This document shows positions 42,380 through 51,795 of a DNA stretch of 64,000 nucleotides, one piece after another (the stretch's first letter is position 1; every line of letters starts with the position of its first letter). The notes beneath the pieces are model-generated. The model was not told the origin of the DNA. It searched no databases and worked only from the letters and a program-made list of their open reading frames with translations. Made by a program: the position numbers and the translations under genes. Location: positions 992,001-1,056,000 of the forward strand of contig NZ_CP127295.1 in assembly GCF_030285665.1 (NCBI RefSeq), written 5' to 3'. Origin of the DNA: Amycolatopsis mongoliensis. GTDB taxonomy: Bacteria > Actinomycetota > Actinomycetes > Mycobacteriales > Pseudonocardiaceae.

Positions 42380-44866
42380 GTGGCACGCCGCAAGGGCACC
42401 ACCACCAAGGTCGATCCCAGCGCGTTCGACTCCGCCGGGGCGAACGTCTTCGACAACTCGCTGAAGACCGAGATCGAAGACTCCTACCTGGAGTACGCGT
42501 ATTCGGTCATCCACTCGCGCGCCCTGCCGGACGCGCGCGACGGGTTGAAGCCGGTGCACCGCCGGATCCTGTACTCGATGAACGAGAACGGCTACCGCCC
42601 GACGCACGCGTACGTGAAGTCGTCCCGTGTGGTCGGCGACGTCATGGGCAAGTACCACCCGCACGGTGACGTCGCGATCTACGACGCGATGGTGCGGCTG
42701 GCGCAGGACTTCTCGCTGAACGTGCCGCTGATCGACGGCCACGGCAACTTCGGCTCGCCCGACGACGGCCCGGCCGCCTCGCGGTACACCGAAGCGCGCA
42801 TGTCGCCCGAGGCGATGCAGCTGGTCGGCGAGCTCGGCGAGGACACCGTCGACTTCCGGCCGAACTACGACGGTTCGCTCGAAGAGCCGTCCGTGCTGCC
42901 CGCGGCGTTCCCGAACCTGCTGGTCAACGGCACGTCCGGGATCGCGGTCGGGATGGCGACCAACATGATCCCGCACAACCTCGGCGAGGTCGTCGCCGCG
43001 GCGCGGTGGCTGATCACGCACCCGTCCGCGACGCTCGACAAGCTGATGGAGTTCGTCCCCGGCCCCGACCTGCCGACCGGCGGCAGCCTGCTGGGCCTGG
43101 ACGAGGTCCGCCGCGCGTACGAGACCGGCCGCGGCGTGGTCCGGATGCGGGCGAACTGCGAAACCGGGCCCCTCGAAGGCAGCCGCGGGCGGCAGGCGAT
43201 CACCGTCACCGAGCTGCCCTACGGCGTCGGCCCGGAGAAGGTGATCGAGAAGATCACCGACGAGGTCAACAAGTCCAAGCGGCTCACCGGCATCGCCGAC
43301 GTCAAGGACCTCACCGACCGCGAGAACGGCACGCGGCTGGTCATCGAGTGCAAGGTCGGCGTCAACCCGCAGGCGCTGCTGGCCGACCTGTACCGGCTGA
43401 CGCCGCTGGAGCAGTCGTTCGGCATCAACAACCTGGTGCTCGTCGACGGCCAGCCGCAGACGCTGGGGCTGAAGGAGCTGCTGGAGGTCTTCCTCCGCCA
43501 CCGCTACGAGGTCGTCACGCGGCGCACGAAGTACCGGCGCCGGAAGCGCGAAGAGCGGCTGCACCTGGTCGACGGCCTGCTGATCGCGCTGCTGAACATC
43601 GACAAGGTGATCAAGCTCATCCGCGAGAGCGAGAACGCGCAGGCCGCGAAGGACGGCTTGATGACGCGCTTCAAGCTGTCGGAGATCCAGGCGACGTACA
43701 TCCTCGACACCCCGCTGCGCCGGCTGACCAAGTACGACCGGCTGGAGCTGGAGTCGGAGCAGGATCGGCTGCGCGAGGAGATCGCGGAGCTGACCAAGAT
43801 CCTCGACGACGAGTCCGTGCTGAAGAAGCTCGTCTCGGCGGAGCTGGCGAAGATCGCGAAGGACTTCCCGACCGAGCGCCGCACGTCGCTGATCGACGGC
43901 GACCTCAAGGAGGTCCTGGCCGCGTCGAAGCCGTCCGGTCCCCTGGAGGTCACGGACGACCCGTGCCAGGTGATCCTCTCGGCGACCGGGCTGGTGGCGC
44001 GCACCGCGGCCGAGTCCGAGGAGTCGACGGAGACGCGCCGCCGCAACGGCCGCGTGAAGCACGACGCCGTCGCGGCGGTGGTCCACACGACCGCGCGCGG
44101 CCAGGTGCTGCTGGTGACGAGCCGTGGCCGGGCGTTCAAGACCGACGTCCTGCCGTTGCCGGTGCTGCCGGAGCAGGCGGGCACCGTCTCCCTGCGCGGC
44201 GGCATGGCGGCCAAGGAGCTCGTGCCGCTGGAGAAGGGCGAGACGGTCGTCGGCATCGCGCCGCTGGGCGAGCAGGCGGCGGGTTCACCGGGCCTGGCGC
44301 TCGGCACCCGGGCCGGGGTGGTGAAGATCTGTTCGCCGGAGTGGCCGGTGCGTTCGGACGAGTTCGAAGTGATCTCGTTGAAGGACGGCGACGAGGTCGT
44401 CGGCGCGACGTGGCTGACGGACGGCTCGGAGACGCTGGCGTTCGTGTCGTCGGAGGCGTCGCTGCTGAAGTACGCGGCCTCGCTGGTCCGCCCGCAGGGC
44501 CTGAAGGGCGGCGGCATGGCAGGTATCAACCTGAGCGGCGACGCGTCGGCGGTGTTCTTCGGCGCGATCCGCACGGACGACGACGAGCACGGCGAACCCC
44601 TGGTGATCACCTCGACGGGGCAGAGCGTGAAGGTGACCCCGTTCAGCGAGTACCCGGCCAAGGGCCGAGCGACGGGCGGCGTCCGGGCCCAGCGGTTCCT
44701 GAAGGGCGAGACAGCTCTCCGAGTGGCGTGGATCGGCCCGCGGCCGGCGGGCGCGGCCCGCAACGGCGACCCGGTGGAGCTCCCGGAGATCGACGTCCGC
44801 CGCGACGGCTCGGGCCACGCACACCCAGGCCCCGACGTGGTGGGCCACCTCATCGAGCGCGACTGA
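42380..44866 (+). CDS. parC: Type IIA topoisomerase A subunit (ParC/GyrA paralogue)
   Basis: An 828-residue DNA-cleaving subunit: [17 protein letters not shown], the active tyrosine in AASRYTEAR (Tyr136), and a C-terminal beta-pinwheel from about residue 500. No clear GyrA box (QRRGG[KR]G) is seen, which favours decatenase over supercoiling gyrase. In the quinolone-binding helix [11 protein letters not shown], Val98 replaces the usual Ser83 while Asp102 is kept. AAGGAG precedes the GTG. The stop codon is 2 nt before palindromic copy B. Confidence 0.92.
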   Translation: MARRKGTTTKVDPSAFDSAGANVFDNSLKTEIEDSYLEYAYSVIHSRALPDARDGLKPVHRRILYSMNENGYRPTHAYVKSSRVVGDVMGKYHPHGDVAIYDAMVRLAQDFSLNVPLIDGHGNFGSPDDGPAASRYTEARMSPEAMQLVGELGEDTVDFRPNYDGSLEEPSVLPAAFPNLLVNGTSGIAVGMATNMIPHNLGEVVAAARWLITHPSATLDKLMEFVPGPDLPTGGSLLGLDEVRRAYETGRGVVRMRANCETGPLEGSRGRQAITVTELPYGVGPEKVIEKITDEVNKSKRLTGIADVKDLTDRENGTRLVIECKVGVNPQALLADLYRLTPLEQSFGINNLVLVDGQPQTLGLKELLEVFLRHRYEVVTRRTKYRRRKREERLHLVDGLLIALLNIDKVIKLIRESENAQAAKDGLMTRFKLSEIQATYILDTPLRRLTKYDRLELESEQDRLREEIAELTKILDDESVLKKLVSAELAKIAKDFPTERRTSLIDGDLKEVLAASKPSGPLEVTDDPCQVILSATGLVARTAAESEESTETRRRNGRVKHDAVAAVVHTTARGQVLLVTSRGRAFKTDVLPLPVLPEQAGTVSLRGGMAAKELVPLEKGETVVGIAPLGEQAAGSPGLALGTRAGVVKICSPEWPVRSDEFEVISLKDGDEVVGATWLTDGSETLAFVSSEASLLKYAASLVRPQGLKGGGMAGINLSGDASAVFFGAIRTDDDEHGEPLVITSTGQSVKVTPFSEYPAKGRATGGVRAQRFLKGETALRVAWIGPRPAGAARNGDPVELPEIDVRRDGSGHAHPGPDVVGHLIERD

Positions 44867-44868
44867 CG

Positions 44869-44914
44869 GTCGTGAGTGTTTAGGCGGGTTAGAACCCGCC
44901 TAAACACTCACGAC
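44869..44914. repeat. 46-nt palindromic element, copy B
   Basis: Arms GTCGTGAGTG (44869-44878) and CACTCACGAC (44905-44914), middle stem TTTAGGCGG/CCGCCTAAA (9 of 9 pairs), loop GTTAGAAC (44888-44895). It begins 2 nt after the parC stop codon and ends 4 nt before the dehydrogenase stop codon, so it sits between convergent units. Arms and loop equal copy A (12285-12330). Confidence 0.88.
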
Positions 44915-44918
44915 CGGG

Positions 44919-45631
44919 TTAGGCGAGCAGGGCCTTGGCGATGTGGGTCGTCGAAGAACAGCTCGCCCGTCGGCGACGACATCATCCCCATCTTCTTGAA
45001 CGGCTTGCCTGCACGAACCCCGGCATCCCGCGGTCCAGCACGAAGGTGAGCACCGGCCGGTCACGCACCGGCGAGCCGTCGTCCAGCTTCGCGTACACCA
45101 CCACCGTGTCGGCGAACGGACCGTTCGTGATGAACGTCTTCCGCCCGTTCAGCACGTACTCGTCGCCGTCCCGGCGGACGGTCGTCTGCATGCCGCCGAA
45201 CGCGTCCGATCCCGAGTCCGGCTCGGTGATCGCCCACGCGCCGACCTTCTCGAACGTCGCCAGCCCCGGCAGCCAGCGCTTCTTCTGCTCCAGCGACCCC
45301 TTCGACAGGATCGTCGCCGCCGTCAGGCCCAGCGAAACACCCAGGGAAGCCACGATCCCCAGGCTCACCCCGGCCAGCTCGCTGATCGCGACCAGCGCCA
45401 GCGTCTCCTGCCCGCCCAGCGACGACGATGAAGAACCCGAGAGAGACAAACGCGAGACACCGACTCCCGCGCGAGCGCGTCCAGCCCGAACGCCTTGAAC
45501 AGCTTCCGGATGATGTCATAGGGCGGCAAAGCCCCGCTCTCCAGAGCGTCCAGACAAGGCCGGATCTCCTTGTCGACGAACTCCCGGATCGAGTCGCGGA
45601 CCAGCAGGTCCGTCTCGGACCACTCGATCAC
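44919..45631 (-). pseudogene. Acyl-CoA dehydrogenase remnant
   Basis: The N-terminus VIEWSETDLLVRDSIREFVDKEIRPCLDALESGALPP starts at GTG 45631, overlapping the SDR stop (GTGA). A frameshift near 45440 moves to SLGGQETLALVAISELAGVS...AWAITEPDSGSDAFGG...NGRKTFITNGP. A second near 45015 moves to GKPFKKMGMMSSPTGELFFDD. There the sequence jumps straight to HIAKALLA-stop, the usual end of the family. About 200 middle and C-terminal residues, including the catalytic region, are missing by internal deletion, so it cannot function. Confidence 0.88.
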
Positions 45632-46497
45632 GGCAGCCTCGCCGCGATGTCGTCGATCGCCCACGGGCCCTCGGTCTCGATCACCTTCACGTCGTGCCAG
45701 CCGGCCAGCTCCGAGATCGCGCCGCCCTGCACCGCGAACACCTTGCCGGTCAACGGGCACTTCTCCGTCGCCAGGTAGGCCACCAGGGGCGAGATGTTCG
45801 CCGGCGAGAAGGCGTCGAACTCGCCTTCGGGAACCGGTGCAACGAAGATCGCCCCCATCCCGGGCGTCGCCAGCGTGAGCCGGGTCCGGGCGATCGGGGC
45901 GATCGCGTTGACCCGGACCCCGTACCGCTCCAGCTCGGCCGCCGCCACCAGGGTCATCGCCGCGATGCCCGCCTTCGCCGCGCCGTAGTTGACCTGCCCC
46001 GCGTTCGGCAGCGTCACCCAGGACGCCGACGCCGTGTTGACGACCGACGCCGCCACCGGAGAACCTGCTTTCGAACAGGACTTCCAGTACGCCGCCGCGT
46101 GGTGCAGCACCGCCGCGTGCCCCTTGAGGTGCACCGCGATCACCGCGTCCCACTGCTCCTCGGTGATGCTCGCGACGAACGCGTCGCGCAGGATGCCCGC
46201 GTTGTTCACCACGACGTCCAGCCGTCCGAACTCCGAAACGGCCTGGTCGACCAGCTCCGACGCGCCCTGCCACGACGTCACGCTCGACGTGTTCGCGACC
46301 GCCGAACCACCCAGCGCGCGGATTTCCGAAACCACCGAATCGGCCGGCCCGGAGGACGAGCCACTCCCGTCGTTGTCCCCGCCGAGGTCGTTGACGACCA
46401 CGCGCGCGCCCTCGCGGGCGAACAGCAGCGCTTGTTCCCGCCCGATCCCGCGCCCCGCACCGGTGACCAGCGCGACGCGCCCGTCGAGTGCACCCAT
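45628..46497 (-). CDS. SDR, 3-hydroxyacyl-CoA dehydrogenase / FabG-like
   Basis: A 289-residue classical SDR: VALVTGAGRGIGREQALLF (about 8-26), VVNNAGILRDAF (about 95-106) and NYGAAKAGI with catalytic Tyr/Lys. The NDLGGDNDGSG stretch after beta-2 resembles multifunctional-enzyme-type 2 hydroxyacyl-CoA dehydrogenases. It appears intact but stands between two wrecked genes of the same pathway type: the dehydratase fragment upstream (TGATG overlap) and the acyl-CoA dehydrogenase downstream (GTGA overlap). It may be an orphan without a working pathway. Confidence 0.88.
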   Translation of the reverse strand: MGALDGRVALVTGAGRGIGREQALLFAREGARVVVNDLGGDNDGSGSSSGPADSVVSEIRALGGSAVANTSSVTSWQGASELVDQAVSEFGRLDVVVNNAGILRDAFVASITEEQWDAVIAVHLKGHAAVLHHAAAYWKSCSKAGSPVAASVVNTASASWVTLPNAGQVNYGAAKAGIAAMTLVAAAELERYGVRVNAIAPIARTRLTLATPGMGAIFVAPVPEGEFDAFSPANISPLVAYLATEKCPLTGKVFAVQGGAISELAGWHDVKVIETEGPWAIDDIAARLP

Positions 46498-46618
46498 CAG
46501 CGGTCTCCGATCTCGGCGAGGCCGTCCTTGACGACGACCTGGTCCCCCACGGACGTTTCGAAGGCGTAGCGACCCGGGTCCGCCGCCCAGATCGACGTCG
46601 ACAGGTCCTGGTCAGCGG
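46497..46618 (-). pseudogene. C-terminal fragment of a MaoC-like enoyl-CoA hydratase
   Basis: The frame before the SDR start reads DLSTSIWAADPGRYAFETSVGDQVVVKDGLAEIGDR and stops by TGATG overlap. This resembles the last strands of MaoC/hotdog-fold hydratases. It begins abruptly next to the GH1 stop codon (46626), with no room for the rest of the gene, so the N-terminal part was removed, most simply by the deletion that joined this cluster to the GH1 gene. The assignment rests on a short segment. Confidence 0.5.
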
Positions 46619-46625
46619 CACAAAA

Positions 46626-47939
46626 TCAGCCCAGCGGCGCCAGTGGACCGGGATAGCGAGCCGGGTCGAGGCAGCTGCCGAGGCCGTCGACGACGGAGCA
46701 GAACCCCGGCGGCCGCACCGGCGTGTAGCCGGCCGGGACGCCGTGGCCCGCGATCAGCTGCCGGTACGCCGCGACGGCGTCGGTCGGCCGGCGCGTCAGC
46801 GTGGCGTCCGATCGCGCGTCCACTGTGTACAGTCCAAACCGCGGCTGGTAGCTGCCCCACTCGTAGTTGTCGGTGAGGCTCCAGTAGTTGTAGCCGATGA
46901 CGTTCATGCCGTCGGCTTTCGCGCGCTGCACCCAGTAGATGTGGTCACGCAGGTGGTCGGAACGCGTGTAGCCGTCCGGACGCGCGTTGCCGTTGTCCGT
47001 CGGCATCCCGTTTTCGACGACGTACAGCGGCAGGCCGGGGAACTTCCGCGCGTAGTACCGCAGTGCGTAGTAGATGCCGTCCGGCTGCGGCGTAACCTTC
47101 CAGAACTCACCACTCGCCGCGTGGACCGCGCTGAGGTTGTCGAGACTCGCGCCGTAGTAGTAGTCGAGGCCGGCGAAGTCGAGCTTGTCGCGCACCTGGT
47201 CGAGGAACGACGCGTCGAGAACCCCTTGGACAGCGGGGATGTAGGCCGTGTTGCTGGACACGAGCGCACCCGGATCCAGCTGGTGGATCAGGTCGTACGC
47301 CGCGCGGTGCACCTTCACCAGCCGCGCCTGCGCCCACGGCAGCTTCCACCCGGCCAGGCCACCGTTGGCCGTCTCGTTCTGCAGGTAGACGGTCGGCTCG
47401 TTGATCGTGATCCACAGCGCGCCGAGCCCCTTGTAGCGGTCCACGACGCGGCGGGCGTTGGCGAGCCAGGCGTCGACCGTGCGGTCGCTGTCCCAGCCGC
47501 CCTGGTCGGCGACCCAGCCCGGGTAGACCCAGTGGTCGAGGGTGATCATCGGCCGCATCCCGGCGTCGAGGACGTGCCGCACGACGTCGTCGTAGTACGC
47601 CAGCTCCGCCTGGTCGACCTGGCCGGGCCGCGGCTCGATCCGGGCCCACTCGACGCTGAAGCGGAACACGTTCACCCCGAGCTGCTTCGCGCGGTCGATG
47701 TCCTCGGCGTAGTGGTGCCGGAAGTCGACGGACTCGAGGTAGGGCTCCTTGATCGACGACGTCTTGGCCTGCTCGTAGCGGCGCCAGTTGCTGTCGGGCG
47801 CGGAGCCTTCCGCCTGATAACCCGAGGTCGCGACCCCCCAGAAGAACGGCTGGGTGACGGCGACCGCCGGAGTCACGCCGGCGAGCATGGCGGCCAACAG
47901 GGCCAGGACGACGAAGACAGCTCGGTTCCGGCGCACCAC
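46626..47939 (-). CDS. Secreted GH1 beta-glucosidase-type hydrolase
   Basis: A 437-residue protein with signal peptide (about 1-28, ...GVTPAVA) and a single GH1 barrel: FFWGVATSGYQAEG, acid/base in ITINEP (Glu181), YYYG, nucleophile in YVVENG (Glu309) and NYWSLTDNYEWGSY. The C-terminal about 45 residues (VPAGYTPVRPPGFCSVVDGLGSCLDPARYPG) add a small disulfide-like tail. GTG at 47939 (or 47936) follows AGGAGGG. Extracellular cleavage of beta-glucosides or related sugars is expected; secreted GH1 enzymes are less usual than cytoplasmic ones. Confidence 0.92.
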   Translation of the reverse strand: MVRRNRAVFVVLALLAAMLAGVTPAVAVTQPFFWGVATSGYQAEGSAPDSNWRRYEQAKTSSIKEPYLESVDFRHHYAEDIDRAKQLGVNVFRFSVEWARIEPRPGQVDQAELAYYDDVVRHVLDAGMRPMITLDHWVYPGWVADQGGWDSDRTVDAWLANARRVVDRYKGLGALWITINEPTVYLQNETANGGLAGWKLPWAQARLVKVHRAAYDLIHQLDPGALVSSNTAYIPAVQGVLDASFLDQVRDKLDFAGLDYYYGASLDNLSAVHAASGEFWKVTPQPDGIYYALRYYARKFPGLPLYVVENGMPTDNGNARPDGYTRSDHLRDHIYWVQRAKADGMNVIGYNYWSLTDNYEWGSYQPRFGLYTVDARSDATLTRRPTDAVAAYRQLIAGHGVPAGYTPVRPPGFCSVVDGLGSCLDPARYPGPLAPLG

Positions 47940-48010
47940 GGCACCCTCCTCAGCCAACGTGAAGGTCATTCATGTTAGCCGAGAGGGCGCCGCGGCGCAC
48001 CCCCCTCTGT

Positions 48011-49291
48011 TCAGGCGACCTTGAACGACTGAGCTGCGCTGCCGTCACAGGTCGACTGGACCAGCTGGACGCCGTCCGCGGTGGACGCCCCCGGCACGGT
48101 CAGGCACTTGCCGCTGTGGCGGGCGACGAAGTGGTAGTACCCGCCGCCCTCCGACACCGGCTGCCACTGCTGGTTGTTCCCGCCGCTGTAGGACCACAGC
48201 TGCAGGCCGGCGTTGTCCGTCGTCGCCACGTTGGTGACGTCGATGACCTCGGCCGGGTTGGTGCGGTTGTCGATCCGGTCGTAGCCGCCGCTGGTCGGCG
48301 CGAACCGGTACTGCTGGGCCGTGGTGCCGTTGCAGGTGTACTGCTGGATCACGGTGCCGTTGGTGCTGCCCGCGGACCGCGCGTCGACGCACTTGCCGGA
48401 CGCCTTGTTCGTCACGGCGTACCAGGCCGACGGGTCGATCGTGCCGTCCGGCGGCGGGGTCGTCGTGCCGCCGCCCCCGAGCCACTTGAGGCCGTCGAGC
48501 AGGAAGCGGTTCTGGTCGGCGCTTTCGAACGTCGACGACAGCGCGGTGTTCGTGTCGTAGTTCATCGCGTTGTGGCCGAAGTTCGAGTAGATCATCTTGT
48601 AGTTCTTGTTCGTCCACGCGATCGGGTAGTACCCGCTGTACCAGGTCTGGTTCGGGTCGGTGCCGATCGGGAACGTGGACTGGTCCATCGACGCCAGGAT
48701 GGTGATGTTGCTGTTCTGGCGCAGGTCGTTCTGCCAGGCGTACCACTCGGACGTCGAGGACTTGATGGTCGCCGGCAGGTTGACCGTCGACGGGTGCGTG
48801 CGGTTCTCGATCTTCAGCGTCTCCGGTGTCGGGCCCCACGTGTTCGAGGTGAACCGGCCGGTGCCGAGGAAGTCGTTGTGGAACCAGTTGGCGTACGACG
48901 GCGTCGAGCTGTCGTTGTACGCCGTCACGTGGAAGCCGTAGAACGCGCCGCCGGCCTGCATGTACCGCTGGAAGCCCTGGAACTGCGCCTGCGACTGCGG
49001 CTGGTCGTCGAGGAACATGACGACCTGGTACTGGCTCGGCGTGACGGTCGTCAGCTGGTCCCAGTTGGTCGTCGCGGTGTAGGTGAAGCCGTTGGCCGCC
49101 GCCTGCTGCGGGAACCAGACGTTGGCCTCCTTCTCGAAGCTGATGTGCGCGGCGTCGTAGGTGCCGCTGTAGAACGCGAGCACCTTGAACGGCGTCGCGG
49201 CCTGCACCGCCGGGGCGCCCAGGCTCAAGCCGAGGCAGGCGGCGAAGAAAGCCAATATCCGGATCAGCGGGCGGCGGGATCTTGACGACAT
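48011..49291 (-). CDS. Secreted ThuA-domain protein with RICIN/CBM13 domain
   Basis: A 426-residue secreted protein. The signal peptide ends near VQAA (about 31). A ThuA-like, glutamine-amidotransferase-fold domain spans about 35-280 (FKVLAFYSGTYDAAHISFEKEANVWFPQQAAANGFTYT, GGAFYGFHVTAYN, PIAWTNKNYKMIYSNFGHN). A GGGGTTTPPPDG linker and a beta-trefoil RICIN module (about 300-426) follow, with QxW repeats (AQQYRF, NQQWQP). ThuA proteins are linked to trehalose and other sugar metabolism; the secreted form probably acts on glycans. ATG 49291 follows GGAAGGA. Confidence 0.88.
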   Translation of the reverse strand: MSSRSRRPLIRILAFFAACLGLSLGAPAVQAATPFKVLAFYSGTYDAAHISFEKEANVWFPQQAAANGFTYTATTNWDQLTTVTPSQYQVVMFLDDQPQSQAQFQGFQRYMQAGGAFYGFHVTAYNDSSTPSYANWFHNDFLGTGRFTSNTWGPTPETLKIENRTHPSTVNLPATIKSSTSEWYAWQNDLRQNSNITILASMDQSTFPIGTDPNQTWYSGYYPIAWTNKNYKMIYSNFGHNAMNYDTNTALSSTFESADQNRFLLDGLKWLGGGGTTTPPPDGTIDPSAWYAVTNKASGKCVDARSAGSTNGTVIQQYTCNGTTAQQYRFAPTSGGYDRIDNRTNPAEVIDVTNVATTDNAGLQLWSYSGGNNQQWQPVSEGGGYYHFVARHSGKCLTVPGASTADGVQLVQSTCDGSAAQSFKVA

Positions 49292-49323
49292 GCGTGTTCC
49301 TTCCGGTGGGGGCGGGGAAACGA

Positions 49324-51150
49324 TCACCAGTGGCGCGAGTAGTGCAGGCCATAGCCGAACGGGAACAGCGCGGGCTTGCCGTCGCCGACGTTGATGGGCT
49401 GCTGGTCGGCGCTGCGCATCCACGTCACCGGCAGCTTGCCGGTCGGGTTGTAGTCGCCGAAGAGGACGTCGGCGACGCCCTGCCCCTCACTGCCCGGCAG
49501 CCACGACTCGACCAGCCCGGCCCAGTCCGGCAGTTGCGCCGCGATGTCGAGCGGGCGCCCGGACACCAGCACGACCACCGTCGGCACGCCGGAGTCCTTC
49601 AGCTTCTGCAGCGTCGCGAGGTCGGTGGCGTCCAGCCCCATCCCTTGTGGACGGTCGCCCTTGCCTTCCGCGTACGGCGTCTCCCCTACAACGGCGACGG
49701 CGACGTCATAGCTCTTGTCGATCCCGGTGCCGTCCTTGGCGTAGGTGACCTTCGACGAACTGCTCTTGATGCCCTGCAGGATCGTGGTGCCGGGGATGAC
49801 CGGGCCGCTGGTGCCCTGCCAGCCGACGGTCCAGCCGCCGGACTGGTTCCCGATGTCGTCGGCGCTCTTGCCGGCCACGAAGATCTTTTCGCGCCGGGAC
49901 AGCGGCAGCACGTGGTTCTCGTTCTTCAGCAGCACCTGGGACTCGCGGACGGCCTGGCGCGCCAGGTCGCGGTGCTGCTTGCTGTCGATCGTGTTCAGGA
50001 ACCGCCGGTCGGTCAGTGGGTGCTCGAAGAGGCCGAGCTCGAACTTCTTGGTCAGGATGCGCCGGTTGGCGTCATCGATCCGCGACATCGGCACGCGGCC
50101 TTCTTGCACCAGCGTGCGCAGCGTGTCGATGAACTTCTGCCACTCGAAGGGCACCATCACCATGTCGATGCCCGCGTTGATCGACGCCTCCACCTCTTCG
50201 GGGGTGAAGCCGGTCTTGCCGTCGATCTTGTCGACGCCGTTGTAGTCCGAGACGACGATCCCCTTGAAGCCGAGCTCCTTCTTCAGGACGTCGTTGATCA
50301 GGTACGAGTTCGCGTGCAGCTTCACGCTGTTCCAGCTGCTGTAGGAGATCATCACCGAACCGACCCCGCGCTGGACGGCGGCCTTGAACGGCGGCAGGTG
50401 GATCTGCCGCAGCTCCTGCTCGCTGACCTCGGTGTTGCCTTCGTTGACGCCGCCGGTGGTGCCGCCGTCGCCGACGTAGTGCTTGGCCGTCGCCATGACC
50501 GAGCCCGGCCGGTCCAGCGAGCGGCCCTGCAGGCCGGTGATGATCGACGTCATCTCGGTGGCCAGCTGCGGGACCTCGCCGAAGGACTCGTAGGTGCGGC
50601 CCCAGCGGTCGTTGCGGGCGACGCACAGGCAGGGCGCGAAGTCCCAGTCGATGCCGGTGCCGGAGACCTCTTCGGCGGTGGCGCGGCCGATCTTCTCGAC
50701 CAGCCGCGGGTCGCGCGTCGCGCCGAGGCCGATGTTGTGCGGGTAGACGGTGGCGCCGTACAGACCGTTGTGACCGTGGACGGCGTCGACACCGTAGATG
50801 AGCGGGATGCCCAGCGGCGTGGCGAGAGCGGCCTTCTGGAAGCCGTCGTACATGTCGGCCCAGGTGACGGGCGTGTTGGGGGTCGGCTGCGAGCTGCCGC
50901 CGGAGAGCAGCGAGCCGAGCCGGCCGGTCGTGACGTCGGCCGGGGACTTCACCCCGAGGCGTTCGGCCTGCATCATCTGGCCGAGCTTGTCGTCGAGGGA
51001 CATCCGGGACATCAGGTCGGCGACCCGGACCTTCACCGGGCGCCGGGAATCCTGGTACGCCGGGCCGTTCCCGGCGAGGGCGGGGGTTTCCGACGCCACC
51101 AGCAACCCCAGTGCCAGCGCGCCGATGCCCAGTCTGCGTCCGAGACCCAT
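49324..51150 (-). CDS. Secreted GH3 beta-glucosidase-type hydrolase
   Basis: A 608-residue GH3 enzyme with a signal peptide (to about ALAGNG, 27). The (beta/alpha)8 domain has YGVDAVHGHNGLYGATVYPHNIGLGATRD, KHYVGDGGT and the nucleophile in IVVSDYNG (Asp302). The C-terminal alpha/beta sandwich ends in FPFGYGLHYS. GAGGAGG precedes the ATG at 51150, and the upstream in-frame start at 51183 is rejected. With the ThuA-RICIN and GH1 genes downstream on the same strand it forms a secreted glycan-degrading group (gaps of 32 and 71 bp). Confidence 0.94.
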   Translation of the reverse strand: MGLGRRLGIGALALGLLVASETPALAGNGPAYQDSRRPVKVRVADLMSRMSLDDKLGQMMQAERLGVKSPADVTTGRLGSLLSGGSSQPTPNTPVTWADMYDGFQKAALATPLGIPLIYGVDAVHGHNGLYGATVYPHNIGLGATRDPRLVEKIGRATAEEVSGTGIDWDFAPCLCVARNDRWGRTYESFGEVPQLATEMTSIITGLQGRSLDRPGSVMATAKHYVGDGGTTGGVNEGNTEVSEQELRQIHLPPFKAAVQRGVGSVMISYSSWNSVKLHANSYLINDVLKKELGFKGIVVSDYNGVDKIDGKTGFTPEEVEASINAGIDMVMVPFEWQKFIDTLRTLVQEGRVPMSRIDDANRRILTKKFELGLFEHPLTDRRFLNTIDSKQHRDLARQAVRESQVLLKNENHVLPLSRREKIFVAGKSADDIGNQSGGWTVGWQGTSGPVIPGTTILQGIKSSSSKVTYAKDGTGIDKSYDVAVAVVGETPYAEGKGDRPQGMGLDATDLATLQKLKDSGVPTVVVLVSGRPLDIAAQLPDWAGLVESWLPGSEGQGVADVLFGDYNPTGKLPVTWMRSADQQPINVGDGKPALFPFGYGLHYSRHW

Positions 51151-51291
51151 CCGGGTCCTCCTCGTCGAGAGACCGAAATTCACGCCTTGAATTAAGACAC
51201 AAGCTTTCGGCGTTGGTCCAGACCTCTGACCGAACTCGGTTTCCGCTCACCGGGATTGCGATTGCGGTCATCCGCTGGCCTAATTCGGTTC

Positions 51292-51297
51292 TACGGT
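51292..51297 (+). promoter_or_regulatory. -10 hexamer TACGGT, probable leaderless promoter
   Basis: TACGGT ends 6 nt before the ATG at 51304; no Shine-Dalgarno is present. Confidence 0.45.
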
Positions 51298-51303
51298 CGC
51301 CCC

Positions 51304-51795
51304 ATGACTCGCGAACACGAAGACCTCCTGGGCCTGCTGGCGGAAGTGCGGAAGCGCTTGCTGATCCCGGTCCGCGACATCTCGGACGCCGACGCGGCGA
51401 AACGCACGACGGTCAGCGAGCTGACCCTGGGCGGCCTGATCCGCCACCTCGCGACGGGCGAGCGCATGTGGCTCCAGGTCCTGAAGTCCGCGGACGGCTC
51501 GCTCCCGGACGGCATGCTGGACACGGCACAGTATTCGATGAGCGAGACGCTCTCGCACTGGTTGTCGGCCTACGCCGCGGCCGCTGCCGAGTTCGACGCG
51601 TACGTGGCTTCCCTGCCTTCGCTGGACGTCGAGGTTCAGCTGCCGAAGACGCCGTGGTCACCGCCGGAGCCGCAGTTCTGGTCGGCCCGGCGGATCGTGC
51701 TGCACCTGATCCACGAGACGGCCCAGCACGCGGGCCACGCGGACATCATCCGGGAATCCCTGGACGGCGCGAACTCCACGGCCCAGCTGAACTAG
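51304..51795 (+). CDS. DinB-family (DUF664) protein
   Basis: A 163-residue four-helix-bundle protein: EHEDLLGLLAEVRKRLLIPV, GGLIRHLATGERMWLQVL and IVLHLIHETAQHAGHADIIRESLDG, whose histidines fit the DinB metal triad. Actinobacterial members are often mycothiol-dependent transferases or of unknown role. Start chosen at 51304 because of the -10 TACGGT. It converges with the EbfC-like gene and overlaps its stop by 4 bp. Confidence 0.88.
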   Translation: MTREHEDLLGLLAEVRKRLLIPVRDISDADAAKRTTVSELTLGGLIRHLATGERMWLQVLKSADGSLPDGMLDTAQYSMSETLSHWLSAYAAAAAEFDAYVASLPSLDVEVQLPKTPWSPPEPQFWSARRIVLHLIHETAQHAGHADIIRESLDGANSTAQLN

